Below, in pieces: positions 33,341 to 39,491 of a stretch of 39,491 bases of DNA (within the stretch, counting starts at the first letter, position 1; each line of letters opens with the position of its first letter). This stretch comes from Polyangiaceae bacterium (GTDB lineage: Bacteria; Myxococcota_A; Polyangia; Polyangiales; Polyangiaceae). Below the pieces are notes generated by a model. The model made no database searches, was not told the DNA's origin, and was given only the letters and a program-made list of their open reading frames with translations. The stretch covers positions 1-39,491 of the forward strand of contig JAKLKA010000061.1 in assembly GCA_023150915.1 (NCBI GenBank), written 5' to 3'. The translations under genes were made by a program, and so were the position numbers.

Positions 33341-33370
33341 TTGATCGCAAAAAAGAGCGCGTGATATAGT
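33341..33370 (+). promoter_or_regulatory. Promoter of the barrel gene pair (33484-35417)
   Basis: TTGATC (33341-33346), an 18-bp spacer, then TATAGT (33365-33370; 5 of 6). Predicted start is near 33377, giving a leader of about 107 nt. Confidence 0.65.
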
Positions 33371-33387
33371 CGCGCGGCACTCGGGCG

Positions 33388-33410
33388 TAGCGAATTTCGC
33401 TAATTATTTT
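33388..33410 (+). promoter_or_regulatory. Palindrome with AT-rich tail in the barrel-gene leader (operator or attenuator)
   Basis: TAGCGAA (33388-33394) and TTCGCTA (33396-33402) are perfect inverted arms around one base. As RNA this gives a TAGCG/CGCTA stem with a 5-nt loop, followed by ATTATTTT. It begins about 11 nt after the predicted transcript start. It could be an operator or a weak intrinsic terminator. Confidence 0.4.
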
Positions 33411-33483
33411 GGGTAGTTGCAGAGCTGGTGGGTGCGGTAGTCTCCGCAGCGGTCGTCGTTCACGGAAAGCGGAAGAGGCATCG

Positions 33484-34509
33484 ATGAAGAAAACGCGCGT
33501 CGGGCTCCTCGTAGCAGCTGCGCTCTGCGCAATGCCCGCGGGTGCCTGGGCTCAGGGCAAGAAGCCCGCCGCCGGCGACAAGCCGGCGCCCGCCGAAGCC
33601 GGCAAAGCAGCCGGTAAGGATGCAGGCAAAGAAGCTGGCAAAGAAGCCGGCAAGGAAGCCGGCAAAGAGGGCGCCGAGGTTGCGGGCGAGGGTGGTGAGG
33701 CAGGCGAGGGCGGCGAAGAGCCGGGCGGCGAGACGCCGGGCGGTGAAGAGCCGGGCAGCGATCTGGGCGACATCTGCAAGATCGACCCCGCGGCGTGCCC
33801 CAAGCTCGACATGAACAAAGAGGCGGCCAAGCCCCTCAAAGAGCAGATCTACGCCGTGCAGCAGATCTTCGCGCTGCGCGTGCGTCGCTTCGAGGTGAAT
33901 CCTTACTGGTCGTTCAGCTTGAACGATCAGTTCGTGAGCCACCCGGGCCCCGGCCTCGCGCTCAACTACTACATCACCAACGTTCTCGCGGTCGGCGCGA
34001 ACTTCAACTACTACCAGCCGTTCAACGTCGACAGCGAGTTCAACGCCCAGGTTCGCCGGGCGGCCCGCGTCGGCGTGCCGCTGACGGAGTACAACTGGGG
34101 CGCCGCGCTGAACTTCACGTACGTTCCGGCGTACGGCAAGTTCGCGGGCTTCGGCGACTTCATCTTCCACTACGACGCTTACGTCGTCGGTGGCGTGGGC
34201 GCCATCAGCACTCGCCCGATCCCGGTCATCGACCCCGACAACCGCAACTTCGAGTGGGAGAACCGCATCGCGTTCAACGCGGGTCTGGGTCTGCGAATCT
34301 TCTTCAATCGCTGGTTCGCAGCCACGATGGAGGTCCGCGACTACGTCTTCAACGACAAGCTCGAGAACACCGAGATTCCGGCCACCCAAGCTGATCAGCA
34401 GAAGGAAGAGAATTGGTACGGTGAGTCCAAGCTGACCAACGCCGTTCAAGCTCAGGTGGGCGTGTCGATCTTCATTCCGTTCTCCTTCGACTACAGGTTG
34501 CCGAAGTGA
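33484..34509 (+). CDS. GltA/GltB-type outer-membrane beta-barrel protein, first of a pair
   Basis: A 341-residue protein. AGAGG lies 5 nt before ATG 33484. Signal peptide 1-22 (cleavage after AWA before QGK). The next ~80 residues are a Lys/Ala/Gly/Glu linker with a 12-bp in-frame repeat (GKEA, DNA 33625-33669) and Gly/Glu/Pro-rich sequence. A short CKIDPAACPKL motif follows, then a beta-barrel of about 210 residues: RRFEVNPYWSFSLNDQF, a Gly-rich first turn, repeated aromatic amphipathic strands, and a closing strand IPFSFDYRLPK. This is the outer-membrane barrel family of myxobacteria to which GltA, GltB and their Nfs paralogues belong. The stop overlaps a GTG of the following barrel gene. 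Which of the two is A or B is not decided here. Confidence 0.8.
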   Translation: MKKTRVGLLVAAALCAMPAGAWAQGKKPAAGDKPAPAEAGKAAGKDAGKEAGKEAGKEAGKEGAEVAGEGGEAGEGGEEPGGETPGGEEPGSDLGDICKIDPAACPKLDMNKEAAKPLKEQIYAVQQIFALRVRRFEVNPYWSFSLNDQFVSHPGPGLALNYYITNVLAVGANFNYYQPFNVDSEFNAQVRRAARVGVPLTEYNWGAALNFTYVPAYGKFAGFGDFIFHYDAYVVGGVGAISTRPIPVIDPDNRNFEWENRIAFNAGLGLRIFFNRWFAATMEVRDYVFNDKLENTEIPATQADQQKEENWYGESKLTNAVQAQVGVSIFIPFSFDYRLPK

Positions 34510-34538
34510 TGCGCGCGGAAAGAACGATGGGAAGCACC

Positions 34539-35417
34539 ATGAAGACGACGGCAACCCTACGCAAGCTCTTCACCGGCCTGGCAGCGCTCTTGGCGGTGGG
34601 TGTGGCGACCGAGCGGGCAGAAGCTCAGGAGATTCTCCTCACCGGGCCCCTGGCCGGTGCACCGGCCGTGCGCAAGCTGCGGCTCTATCGCGAGAAGCGC
34701 ATCGAGGTCGCTCCGGCCGCTTCGTTCACGCTGCTCGACGAGTACCAGCGCGAGATCTTCTTCGGAGCCCGGCTCAACTACAACCTGACCGACTGGCTGG
34801 CGATCGGCGCCTTCGGCGGCTTCGGCGCGGTCAAGCTCCCCACCGGGCTGAGCGAGAAGATCCAGGACGTGAACGACAAGCGTCGCAAGACGCAGGCCCC
34901 CGACACCACCGACCGCCGGCTGACGGCGGTGAACCTGGGCCCTGATTTCAAGGATCAGCTCGGGACCATGGACTGGGTGGTCGCACCGCAGCTCACTGGC
35001 GTGCCCTTCCGCGGCAAGCTGGCGCTGTTCCAGAACATCTACCTGGACACCGATCTGTACTTCTTCGCCGGGCCGGCGTTCATCGGCGTCAGCGAACGCA
35101 AGAACTGCGACACCAACGCCAGCACGGCCGAGCCGGACTGCGGGGTGACGTTCGACAAGCAGAGCCGCGTGGCGATCGCGCCGACCTTCGGCCTGGGGTT
35201 CACCTTCTACGCCAACAAGTGGAACGCGCTCGGCTTCGAGTGGCGCGCCCTGCCCTTCTCGTGGAACACCGGTGGCTTCGACACCAAGGGCGGCGGCAAG
35301 GACAAAGAGTTCCCCGACAACAAGATCGACGACAAAGACCGTCAGTTCCGGTTCAACCAGATGCTGACGGTGTCGTGGAACTTCTACTTCCCGCAAGAGT
35401 ATCGGGTCAGCGAGTAG
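34539..35417 (+). CDS. GltA/GltB-type outer-membrane beta-barrel protein, second of a pair
   Basis: About 292 residues from ATG 34539, which opens a good signal peptide (about 1-29, cleavage near AEA before QEI). Starts at GTG 34506, ATG 34509 and ATG 34527 are also in frame. The family start is clear: LRLYREKRIEVAPAASFTLL, FGARLNYNLTDWLAIGAFG, then further amphipathic strands and a final VSWNFYFPQEYRVSE. Two Cys in the NCDTNASTAEPDC loop may pair. It is translated right behind the first barrel gene (about 30 bp), so they are one transcript and probably sit together in the outer membrane, as GltA and GltB do in the gliding complex of M. xanthus. A block of 65-bp repeats begins just after the stop. 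Confidence 0.8.
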   Translation: MKTTATLRKLFTGLAALLAVGVATERAEAQEILLTGPLAGAPAVRKLRLYREKRIEVAPAASFTLLDEYQREIFFGARLNYNLTDWLAIGAFGGFGAVKLPTGLSEKIQDVNDKRRKTQAPDTTDRRLTAVNLGPDFKDQLGTMDWVVAPQLTGVPFRGKLALFQNIYLDTDLYFFAGPAFIGVSERKNCDTNASTAEPDCGVTFDKQSRVAIAPTFGLGFTFYANKWNALGFEWRALPFSWNTGGFDTKGGGKDKEFPDNKIDDKDRQFRFNQMLTVSWNFYFPQEYRVSE

Positions 35418-35418
35418 C

Positions 35419-35665
35419 TCGGGTGGCGCGGTGCTGCCGCGCGACTCGAGCAGCGGGGGGCAAGCGTCAGCGGAAGCCGCGCGTCGGGTGGCGCGGCGCT
35501 CCCGCGCGACTCGAGCAGCGCGGGGCAAGCGTCAGCGGAAGCCGCGCGTCGGGTGGCGCGGCGCTCCCGCGCGACTCGAGCAGCGCGGGGCAAGCGTCAG
35601 CGGAAGCCGCGCGTCGGGTGGCGCGGCGCTCCCGTGCGACTCGAGCAGCGGGGGGCAGCGTCAGC
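35419..35665. repeat. 65-bp tandem repeat array between convergent genes
   Basis: Nearly four copies of a 65-bp unit, starting at 35419, 35484, 35549 and 35614. The inner copies are almost identical; the first and last carry a few changes. In the inner copies each unit can form a hairpin CCCGCGC/GCGCGGG with a 10-nt loop containing CTCGAG, and each junction a hairpin CCGCGC/GCGCGG with an 8-nt loop. The array starts 2 bp after the second barrel gene and fills most of the 376-bp gap to the convergent HEAT gene; the remaining bases to 35793 show only GC-rich sequence with no gene. The 65-bp period is not a multiple of three, so it is not coding. Confidence 0.9.
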
Positions 35666-35793
35666 CGATGTGCGCGCGCAGGGGGGTGCCGCGCGCGCGT
35701 GCCGGCGGGGGCGGCCGGGGGCGTCTGCTGCCGCAACGGCGCTGGCCGATGCCAACCGGTGGCAGGCCGCCGACTGGGCGGTACGCGCCGCGG

Positions 35794-36543
35794 CTAGGCC
35801 CGAACGCGATCGCCGTCCAGAGCAAAGCCCGGCGGAAGGGCCTTGCCGCAGGCCCCGCGCAGCTCTTCCGGGACCGACCAGGAACGCTCGGAGAGCCCCT
35901 GAGAGATGCGGTTCTTGACCCGCAACGACTCTTCTTCTTCGAGCGCCGCGACCAGGGCCGGCACGCTCTCACTCATCCCCACCGCGAACACCGTGGTGAC
36001 GGCCGCGAACCGCACCGGCTCGCTGGCGTCGGTCATGAAGGGCTCGACCGCGATGCGCACGTCGTCGGTGTGGAACTCTTCGAGCATGCGGATCAGCTGG
36101 ATCTTCGGCTCGGCGTTGCGCACGTATTCGGTGTCGAACAGGTCGAGCACGGCGAGCAGCTCGTCACAGAAGCTGTCGGCGGGGACGATGTCCTTCAGGG
36201 TTTTGAGCGGCCAGGTCAGGCTCTCGGCCTTCTTGCAGTAGTCCCGAATCGGCTCGAGAGCGGCCTCGCCTGCCGCAACGATGCCGCGGGCCGCGGCTTC
36301 TTTCTCTTCCTGGTCGGTGATCGAGGGCTCCATCGTGAAGTCGAAGCGCTTGAGCAGTGCTCGCGCGCTCTCTGACGTGGCCATCTTCGACAGCTCTTCG
36401 ATCGCCTCTTGGCGGTCGTAGTTCTGCGCGAGCTTCGCGCCGACGAGCTTGGAAAGCCGGGCGACCTCTTTGCTCGCCTTCGACGGGTTCGCCCCGTCTT
36501 TGCTCTCGCCTTTGCCCTTGCTCAAGAAATCGAACAGGCCCAT
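35794..36543 (-). CDS. Cytoplasmic HEAT-repeat protein
   Basis: A 249-residue protein. ATG 36543 is chosen over 36549/36552 because GAGG lies 8 nt upstream and the product starts MGLFDFLSKGKGE. A short amphipathic N-terminal helix and a Lys/Ser-rich linker (about 8-30) lead into HEAT-like helical repeats: RQEAIEELSKMATSESARALL, DVRIAVEPFMTDASEPVRFAA and SVPALVAALEEEESLRVKNRI. No signal peptide. HEAT solenoids bind partner proteins. It is downstream of the Cache-HAMP gene on the same strand, separated by 119 bp that hold a strong stem-loop and a TATAAG -10-like box (36594-36589), so it may also have its own promoter. Partner unknown. Confidence 0.8.
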   Translation of the reverse strand: MGLFDFLSKGKGESKDGANPSKASKEVARLSKLVGAKLAQNYDRQEAIEELSKMATSESARALLKRFDFTMEPSITDQEEKEAAARGIVAAGEAALEPIRDYCKKAESLTWPLKTLKDIVPADSFCDELLAVLDLFDTEYVRNAEPKIQLIRMLEEFHTDDVRIAVEPFMTDASEPVRFAAVTTVFAVGMSESVPALVAALEEEESLRVKNRISQGLSERSWSVPEELRGACGKALPPGFALDGDRVRA

Positions 36544-36602
36544 GTTCATCACCTCGCGCGGCGATGCCCAGGCTCCGCCGCGGGCTGGCTTATAGCCTCA
36601 AA

Positions 36603-36626
36603 CGCGGCGCCACGCGAGGCGCCGCG
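36603..36626 (-). terminator. Stem-loop after the Cache-HAMP gene
   Basis: A perfect 9-bp stem CGCGGCGCC (36603-36611) / GGCGCCGCG (36618-36626) with a 6-nt loop, 37 bp beyond the stop of the upstream gene. No T tract follows, so full termination is uncertain. Confidence 0.45.
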
Positions 36627-36662
36627 CAGATCGCGACGGACCCGAGCGGCGCCGGCGCAGCG

Positions 36663-37868
36663 TCAGCCGCCGGGCGCTGCCGGGGGCGCTCCGCCGCCAC
36701 CCTCGAACGCAGCTGGATTCGCCGCCGGCACGCTGGGACGGCCTTCGTCGTCGGTGGTGTCTTCGGGCACACCCATCAGCGCGTTGAGCAGCGAGTTGAT
36801 GCGGAACACCAGCCCGCCCAGGTCGGGGTGCTCGATCTGGAAACGGAGGTCGGTCTTGCCGTTGATGATCGCCAAGATGCCCTCTTCCAGCTCGGAGACC
36901 GGGCGCTCGTAGTAGTTGCCGAGCAGCGCGCCGCCGACCCCCACCAGCAAGAGGCCGAGCACGGTCACGCCGAACACCGGCCAGAGCAGCCCGGACAGGC
37001 TGCCCACGAGCGAGGCGGGCACGGCGGCCGTGAGCACTGCGCGCTTGTCGTCGCCGTAGCCCACCAGCGGCGTCGAGCCGTAGAGGTAGCCGCCGACTGC
37101 GGTGTCGGTGACGCTGAGACCCGCCGAGTCGAGGGCTTTCTGCGCGGAATCTTTGGCGGGACCGCCACGGACGGCGTCGATCAGATTCGAACCGCCGCCG
37201 CTACTGGCCACCAGCTCGAGCTGGCCCCCGGGCACGCTCAGCGCCAAGAACTGGCCGCTGGTGAGCTCGCTGGTGCGGGAGAGGCGATCGTCGTTGAGCG
37301 GGGTGGCCAGCACCACTGCGCCGATGACCGCGCCGTCGTCACCGCGAACGGGGGCGTACGACGCGAGCACCTGCTCTTGGCGCTCTCGGTTCAGCCACAC
37401 GTCGCTGGCGGTGTTCCCGCTGGCGAGGGCGGCGGTGAGCGACGGGTAGGCCTCGCCCAGCTTGTCACCCCGCATCAGGTTCGAACCGTTGCGGCCCAGC
37501 ACCACGCCCGACTTGTCGACGAAGACCACGATCGACGGCGCCATCTTGGTGAAGGTCGCATCGGCGACGGCCTCGTCGCGGATCTTGTTGGCGGCGGCGG
37601 TCGCGGCCTGCTGCCGTGCCTCGGTAGTGCCGCCGGCGAAGACGCCCTTCACGCCGTCAGTCGCGATCTTGGAGTCGAGCCAGCGCTCGGAGCGCGCGCC
37701 ATCGAGGGCGAGCTGCGCCGCGGCGGCCCGCAATGCCTGGGAGACCTCGGTCTTCCGTTTGGCAGGGTTGGCGACGACGTCCCCGAGCGAGGCCGCCAAG
37801 AGGACGTAGCTCAGGATCCCCACGATGAGGACGATTCCCGCGTTGACGACGATGATCTTCCACCGCAT
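36663..37868 (-). CDS. Cache-sensor HAMP-like membrane protein without output domain
   Basis: A 401-residue protein. Transmembrane segment 1 is at about 5-26. The periplasmic part of about 260 residues has the look of a Cache/PAS-like sensor: VVFVDKSGVVLGRNGSNLM, then YAPVRGDDGAVIGAVVLAT. Transmembrane segment 2 is at about 292-317, followed by a HAMP-like helix pair (about 318-365, RPVSELEEGILAIINGKTD). The C-terminus is a Pro/Ala/Gly-rich tail with no kinase, cyclase or methyl-accepting domain. It likely senses a small molecule outside and signals by contact with another protein, possibly the HEAT protein encoded next. The start at 37868 is divergent from the deacetylase-like gene across 107 bp. 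Confidence 0.8.
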   Translation of the reverse strand: MRWKIIVVNAGIVLIVGILSYVLLAASLGDVVANPAKRKTEVSQALRAAAAQLALDGARSERWLDSKIATDGVKGVFAGGTTEARQQAATAAANKIRDEAVADATFTKMAPSIVVFVDKSGVVLGRNGSNLMRGDKLGEAYPSLTAALASGNTASDVWLNRERQEQVLASYAPVRGDDGAVIGAVVLATPLNDDRLSRTSELTSGQFLALSVPGGQLELVASSGGGSNLIDAVRGGPAKDSAQKALDSAGLSVTDTAVGGYLYGSTPLVGYGDDKRAVLTAAVPASLVGSLSGLLWPVFGVTVLGLLLVGVGGALLGNYYERPVSELEEGILAIINGKTDLRFQIEHPDLGGLVFRINSLLNALMGVPEDTTDDEGRPSVPAANPAAFEGGGGAPPAAPGG

Positions 37869-37975
37869 GGTGTATCCCTTCGAAGACTCGGGCCGGCGCT
37901 CCTGACGAGCCCGAGCCCCAGCCCCTCACGCACTGCGCGCGAGGCTATCATCCTCGTCGTCAGGGTTGAAAGCCC

Positions 37976-38998
37976 ATGAACGTGCTCGCCATCGTCGACG
38001 ACCCCTTGTTCGCCGAGCATCGAGCGCCCGCCGGCCACCCCGAGCGGCCCGAGCGCCTGGACGCGGCCCGGGCCGGCCTGGCCAAGGCGCACCTGGGCCT
38101 GGGCGTGGTCACCTTGGGCCCCCGCGATGCCACGGACGAGGAGCTGGGACGGGTCCACGGGGCCGGGTACCTGGCGCGCCTCGGCCGGGCGGCCGGGGGG
38201 TCGGGCTACCTGGATGCGGACACGTATTACTGCCCAGCCTCGGTCGACGCTGCCCGGCGAGCCGCCGGCGGCGCCGTGGGCCTGGTCGACGCCCTGATCG
38301 ACGGGCAAGCACGCTTCGGGCTGGCGCTGGTCCGGCCCCCCGGGCACCACGCGCGTCCGAGCGGGGCCATGGGGTTTTGCTTGCTGAACAACGTGGCGGT
38401 CGCCGCCGCCCACGCCCGAGCACGCGGCATCGACCGAGTGGCCGTGATCGACTTCGACGTTCATCACGGCAACGGCACCCAGGAGACATTCTTCGCCGAT
38501 CCGAGCGTGCTCTTCGTGTCGCTGCACCAATTCCCGTTCTATCCGGGCACCGGCGCAGCGGACGAGGTCGGGCAGCGCGAAGGCACCGGGTTCACGGTCA
38601 ACGTCCCGCTGTCGGCCGGCGCCGACGATGCCGTGTACGCGGCCGCGTTCGACCGCCTGGTGGCGCCCATCGTCGAGCAGTACGACCCGGGGCTGGTGCT
38701 GATCAGCGCGGGGTTCGATGCCCATCAGCGCGACCCGCTGGCCTCGATGAGCCTGAGCGACGCCGCCTATGGGTACATGGTGTCTCGGGTGGCGCAGAGC
38801 ATGCCCCGCGGCGCCAATGGGCGCATGGCGCTGGTGCTGGAGGGGGGCTACGACCTCGGCGCGCTCTCCGAGTCGCTGACCTCCGCGCTGGGGGCCCTCG
38901 AGGACCCCGCCCCGCTCGATGGCGGTGAGCTCCGACCGCGGCACGAGCAAGAGCTGGCTCGGATTTTGGCGTTGCAGAAGGCGTTCTGGCAGCTCTGA
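37976..38998 (+). CDS. Class II histone-deacetylase-like amidohydrolase (AcuC/acetylpolyamine type)
   Basis: A 340-residue zinc hydrolase of the arginase/deacetylase fold. The active site is complete: the His pair RPPGHHA (HH at 124-125), zinc ligands in FDVHHGNGT (D161, H163) and SAGFDAH (D248), and the catalytic Tyr in EGGYDLG (Y292). HPERPERL near residue 21-28 is the usual N-terminal signature. Family members remove acetyl groups from lysines, polyamines or small amides; the substrate cannot be told here. The length is normal for the family. TATCAT (37946-37951) could be a -10, with no good -35. It is followed by tRNA-His. It looks like an ordinary metabolic neighbour and not part of the gliding block. 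Confidence 0.93.
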   Translation: MNVLAIVDDPLFAEHRAPAGHPERPERLDAARAGLAKAHLGLGVVTLGPRDATDEELGRVHGAGYLARLGRAAGGSGYLDADTYYCPASVDAARRAAGGAVGLVDALIDGQARFGLALVRPPGHHARPSGAMGFCLLNNVAVAAAHARARGIDRVAVIDFDVHHGNGTQETFFADPSVLFVSLHQFPFYPGTGAADEVGQREGTGFTVNVPLSAGADDAVYAAAFDRLVAPIVEQYDPGLVLISAGFDAHQRDPLASMSLSDAAYGYMVSRVAQSMPRGANGRMALVLEGGYDLGALSESLTSALGALEDPAPLDGGELRPRHEQELARILALQKAFWQL

Positions 38999-39041
38999 CT
39001 TGCAGGAGCGGGGGCCGTGGTCTAAGAGAGCGGCCGCCCAT

Positions 39042-39114
39042 GGTGGGTGTAGCTCAGTGGTAGAGCACTGGATTGTGGCTCCAGGTGTCGCGGGTTCAAT
39101 TCCCGTCACTCACC
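39042..39114 (+). tRNA. tRNA-His (GTG anticodon)
   Basis: A full cloverleaf folds. The acceptor stem is GTGGGTG (39043-39049) with CACTCAC (39107-39113). The D arm is GCTC/GAGC. The anticodon stem is CTGGA/TCCAG (39068-39072, 39080-39084) with loop TTGTGGC and anticodon GTG at 39075-39077. The T arm is GCGGG/CCCGT around TTCAATT. G at 39042 opposite C at 39114 gives the extra G-1:C73 pair that marks tRNA-His. CCA is not encoded. A T-rich stretch (TTTTTGTTT) follows at 39119. Confidence 0.96.
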
Positions 39115-39184
39115 CTAGTTTTTGTTTCTGGGTCTTGGCACGCGAGTGCGTTCGGCGGCTGGACCAGGCTTTCGACGCCGCCCG

Positions 39185-39491
39185 CTGGCCTCGCCAGTAG
39201 TTTCTGGGGGCTCGGTCTCTTTCGCCGCTCGTGATCTGATCGAGCCAAGAGGCAGGTTCTCTCTGGGCCTCGACGGATGAGTGCGTCGAGGCGGCTATTC
39301 CTGGCATCTGGCTGCCCGCGCTGGCCTCGCCAGTAGTTTCTGGGGTCTCGGTCTCTTTCGCCGCTCGTGATCTGATCGAGCCAAGAGGCAGGTTCTCTCT
39401 AGGCCTCGACGGATGAGTGCGCGAGGCGGCTATTCCTGGCATCTGGCTGCCCGCGCTGGCCTCGCCAGTAGTTTCTGGGGTCTCGGTCTCT
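39185..39491. repeat. ~136-bp tandem repeat array downstream of tRNA-His, running off the window
   Basis: Copies start at 39185, 39321 and 39456 (periods 136 and 135); the third is cut by the window end. The first copy contains an inverted repeat CCTCGAC/GTCGAGG (39267-39273, 39284-39290), which the second copy has lost by one deleted base. The spacing is not a multiple of three and shifts frame, so the reading frames through it are not likely genes. The bases 39115-39184 before it hold a T-rich stretch and nothing else recognised. Confidence 0.88.

Noticed and set aside
30300-33380. 1026-codon minus-strand frame opposite the beta-sandwich gene and ftsY
   Set aside because: ftsY is certain on the plus strand, and the minus frame shows only Arg/Gly/His-rich sequence.
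35419-35665. CRISPR array
   Set aside because: The whole 65-bp unit is repeated with no variable spacers and no cas genes are nearby.
35431-36375. Plus-strand frames through the 65-bp repeats
   Set aside because: The repeat period is not a multiple of three, the frame changes from copy to copy, and the rest is antisense to the HEAT gene.
37811-39109. Minus-strand frame starting MTGIEPATPGATIQCSTTELHPP
   Set aside because: This is the well-known false translation across the reverse strand of a tRNA; here it covers tRNA-His and then the antisense of the deacetylase gene.
39130-39150. Possible sigma-54 promoter TTGGCACGCGAGTGC after tRNA-His
   Set aside because: The GG-to-GC spacing is 9, not 10, and no gene follows in the window.
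39110-39442. Minus-strand frame of 110 codons in the 136-bp repeats
   Set aside because: Repeat periods of 136 and 135 shift the frame; no ribosome site or domain.

Overview
The window comes from a high-GC myxobacterium-like genome (phylum Myxococcota, most like the Polyangia/Myxococcia). The grounds are protein families typical of that group: two outer-membrane beta-barrels of the myxobacterial type, a protein with an AgmX/PglI-type C-terminal domain, a giant tetratricopeptide (TPR) protein, a sigma-54 activator with an FHA sensor domain, a TPR/PEGA envelope protein, and output-less HAMP proteins. The class is inferred from protein content; no rRNA is present.

Left edge (1-4.3 kb): the end of a Pro/Ala-rich single-pass membrane protein, a TPR/PEGA envelope protein, a convergent FHA/sigma-54 activator, and a divergent small outer-membrane barrel. 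Two strong stem-loops at 4307-4357 close this block against the next gene.

Centre (4.3-26.9 kb, all on the minus strand): the core of an adventurous-gliding (Glt) or paralogous spore-coat (Nfs) envelope machine. In transcription order it holds a GltC-like periplasmic TPR protein, a GltD-like large periplasmic protein, a GltE-like TPR lipoprotein, a small secreted protein, a GltG-like protein (FHA, transmembrane segment, TonB-like C-terminus), a second TPR lipoprotein, and a 3756-residue GltI/AgmK-like TPR protein. gltC-gltD-gltE are tightly coupled (5-bp gap, then a 1-bp overlap). The small protein and gltG have their own promoter.

Right part (27-39 kb): a Cys-rich lipoprotein and a YraN nuclease-like protein; a secreted HEAT protein followed by a HAMP membrane protein; a signal-anchored beta-sandwich protein; ftsY; two GltA/GltB-type barrels; a 65-bp tandem repeat block; a Cache-HAMP protein followed by a cytoplasmic HEAT protein; a class II histone-deacetylase-like hydrolase; tRNA-His; and a ~136-bp tandem repeat running off the right edge.

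As I recall M. xanthus, the counterparts of gltA-C and gltD-J lie in two separate clusters. Here homologues of both sets lie within about 31 kb, with gltC directly upstream of gltD. No AglRQS motor genes, GltJ or GltH were recognised. Seven candidate promoters share a TTGAC-like -35, an 18-bp spacer and a -10 box.
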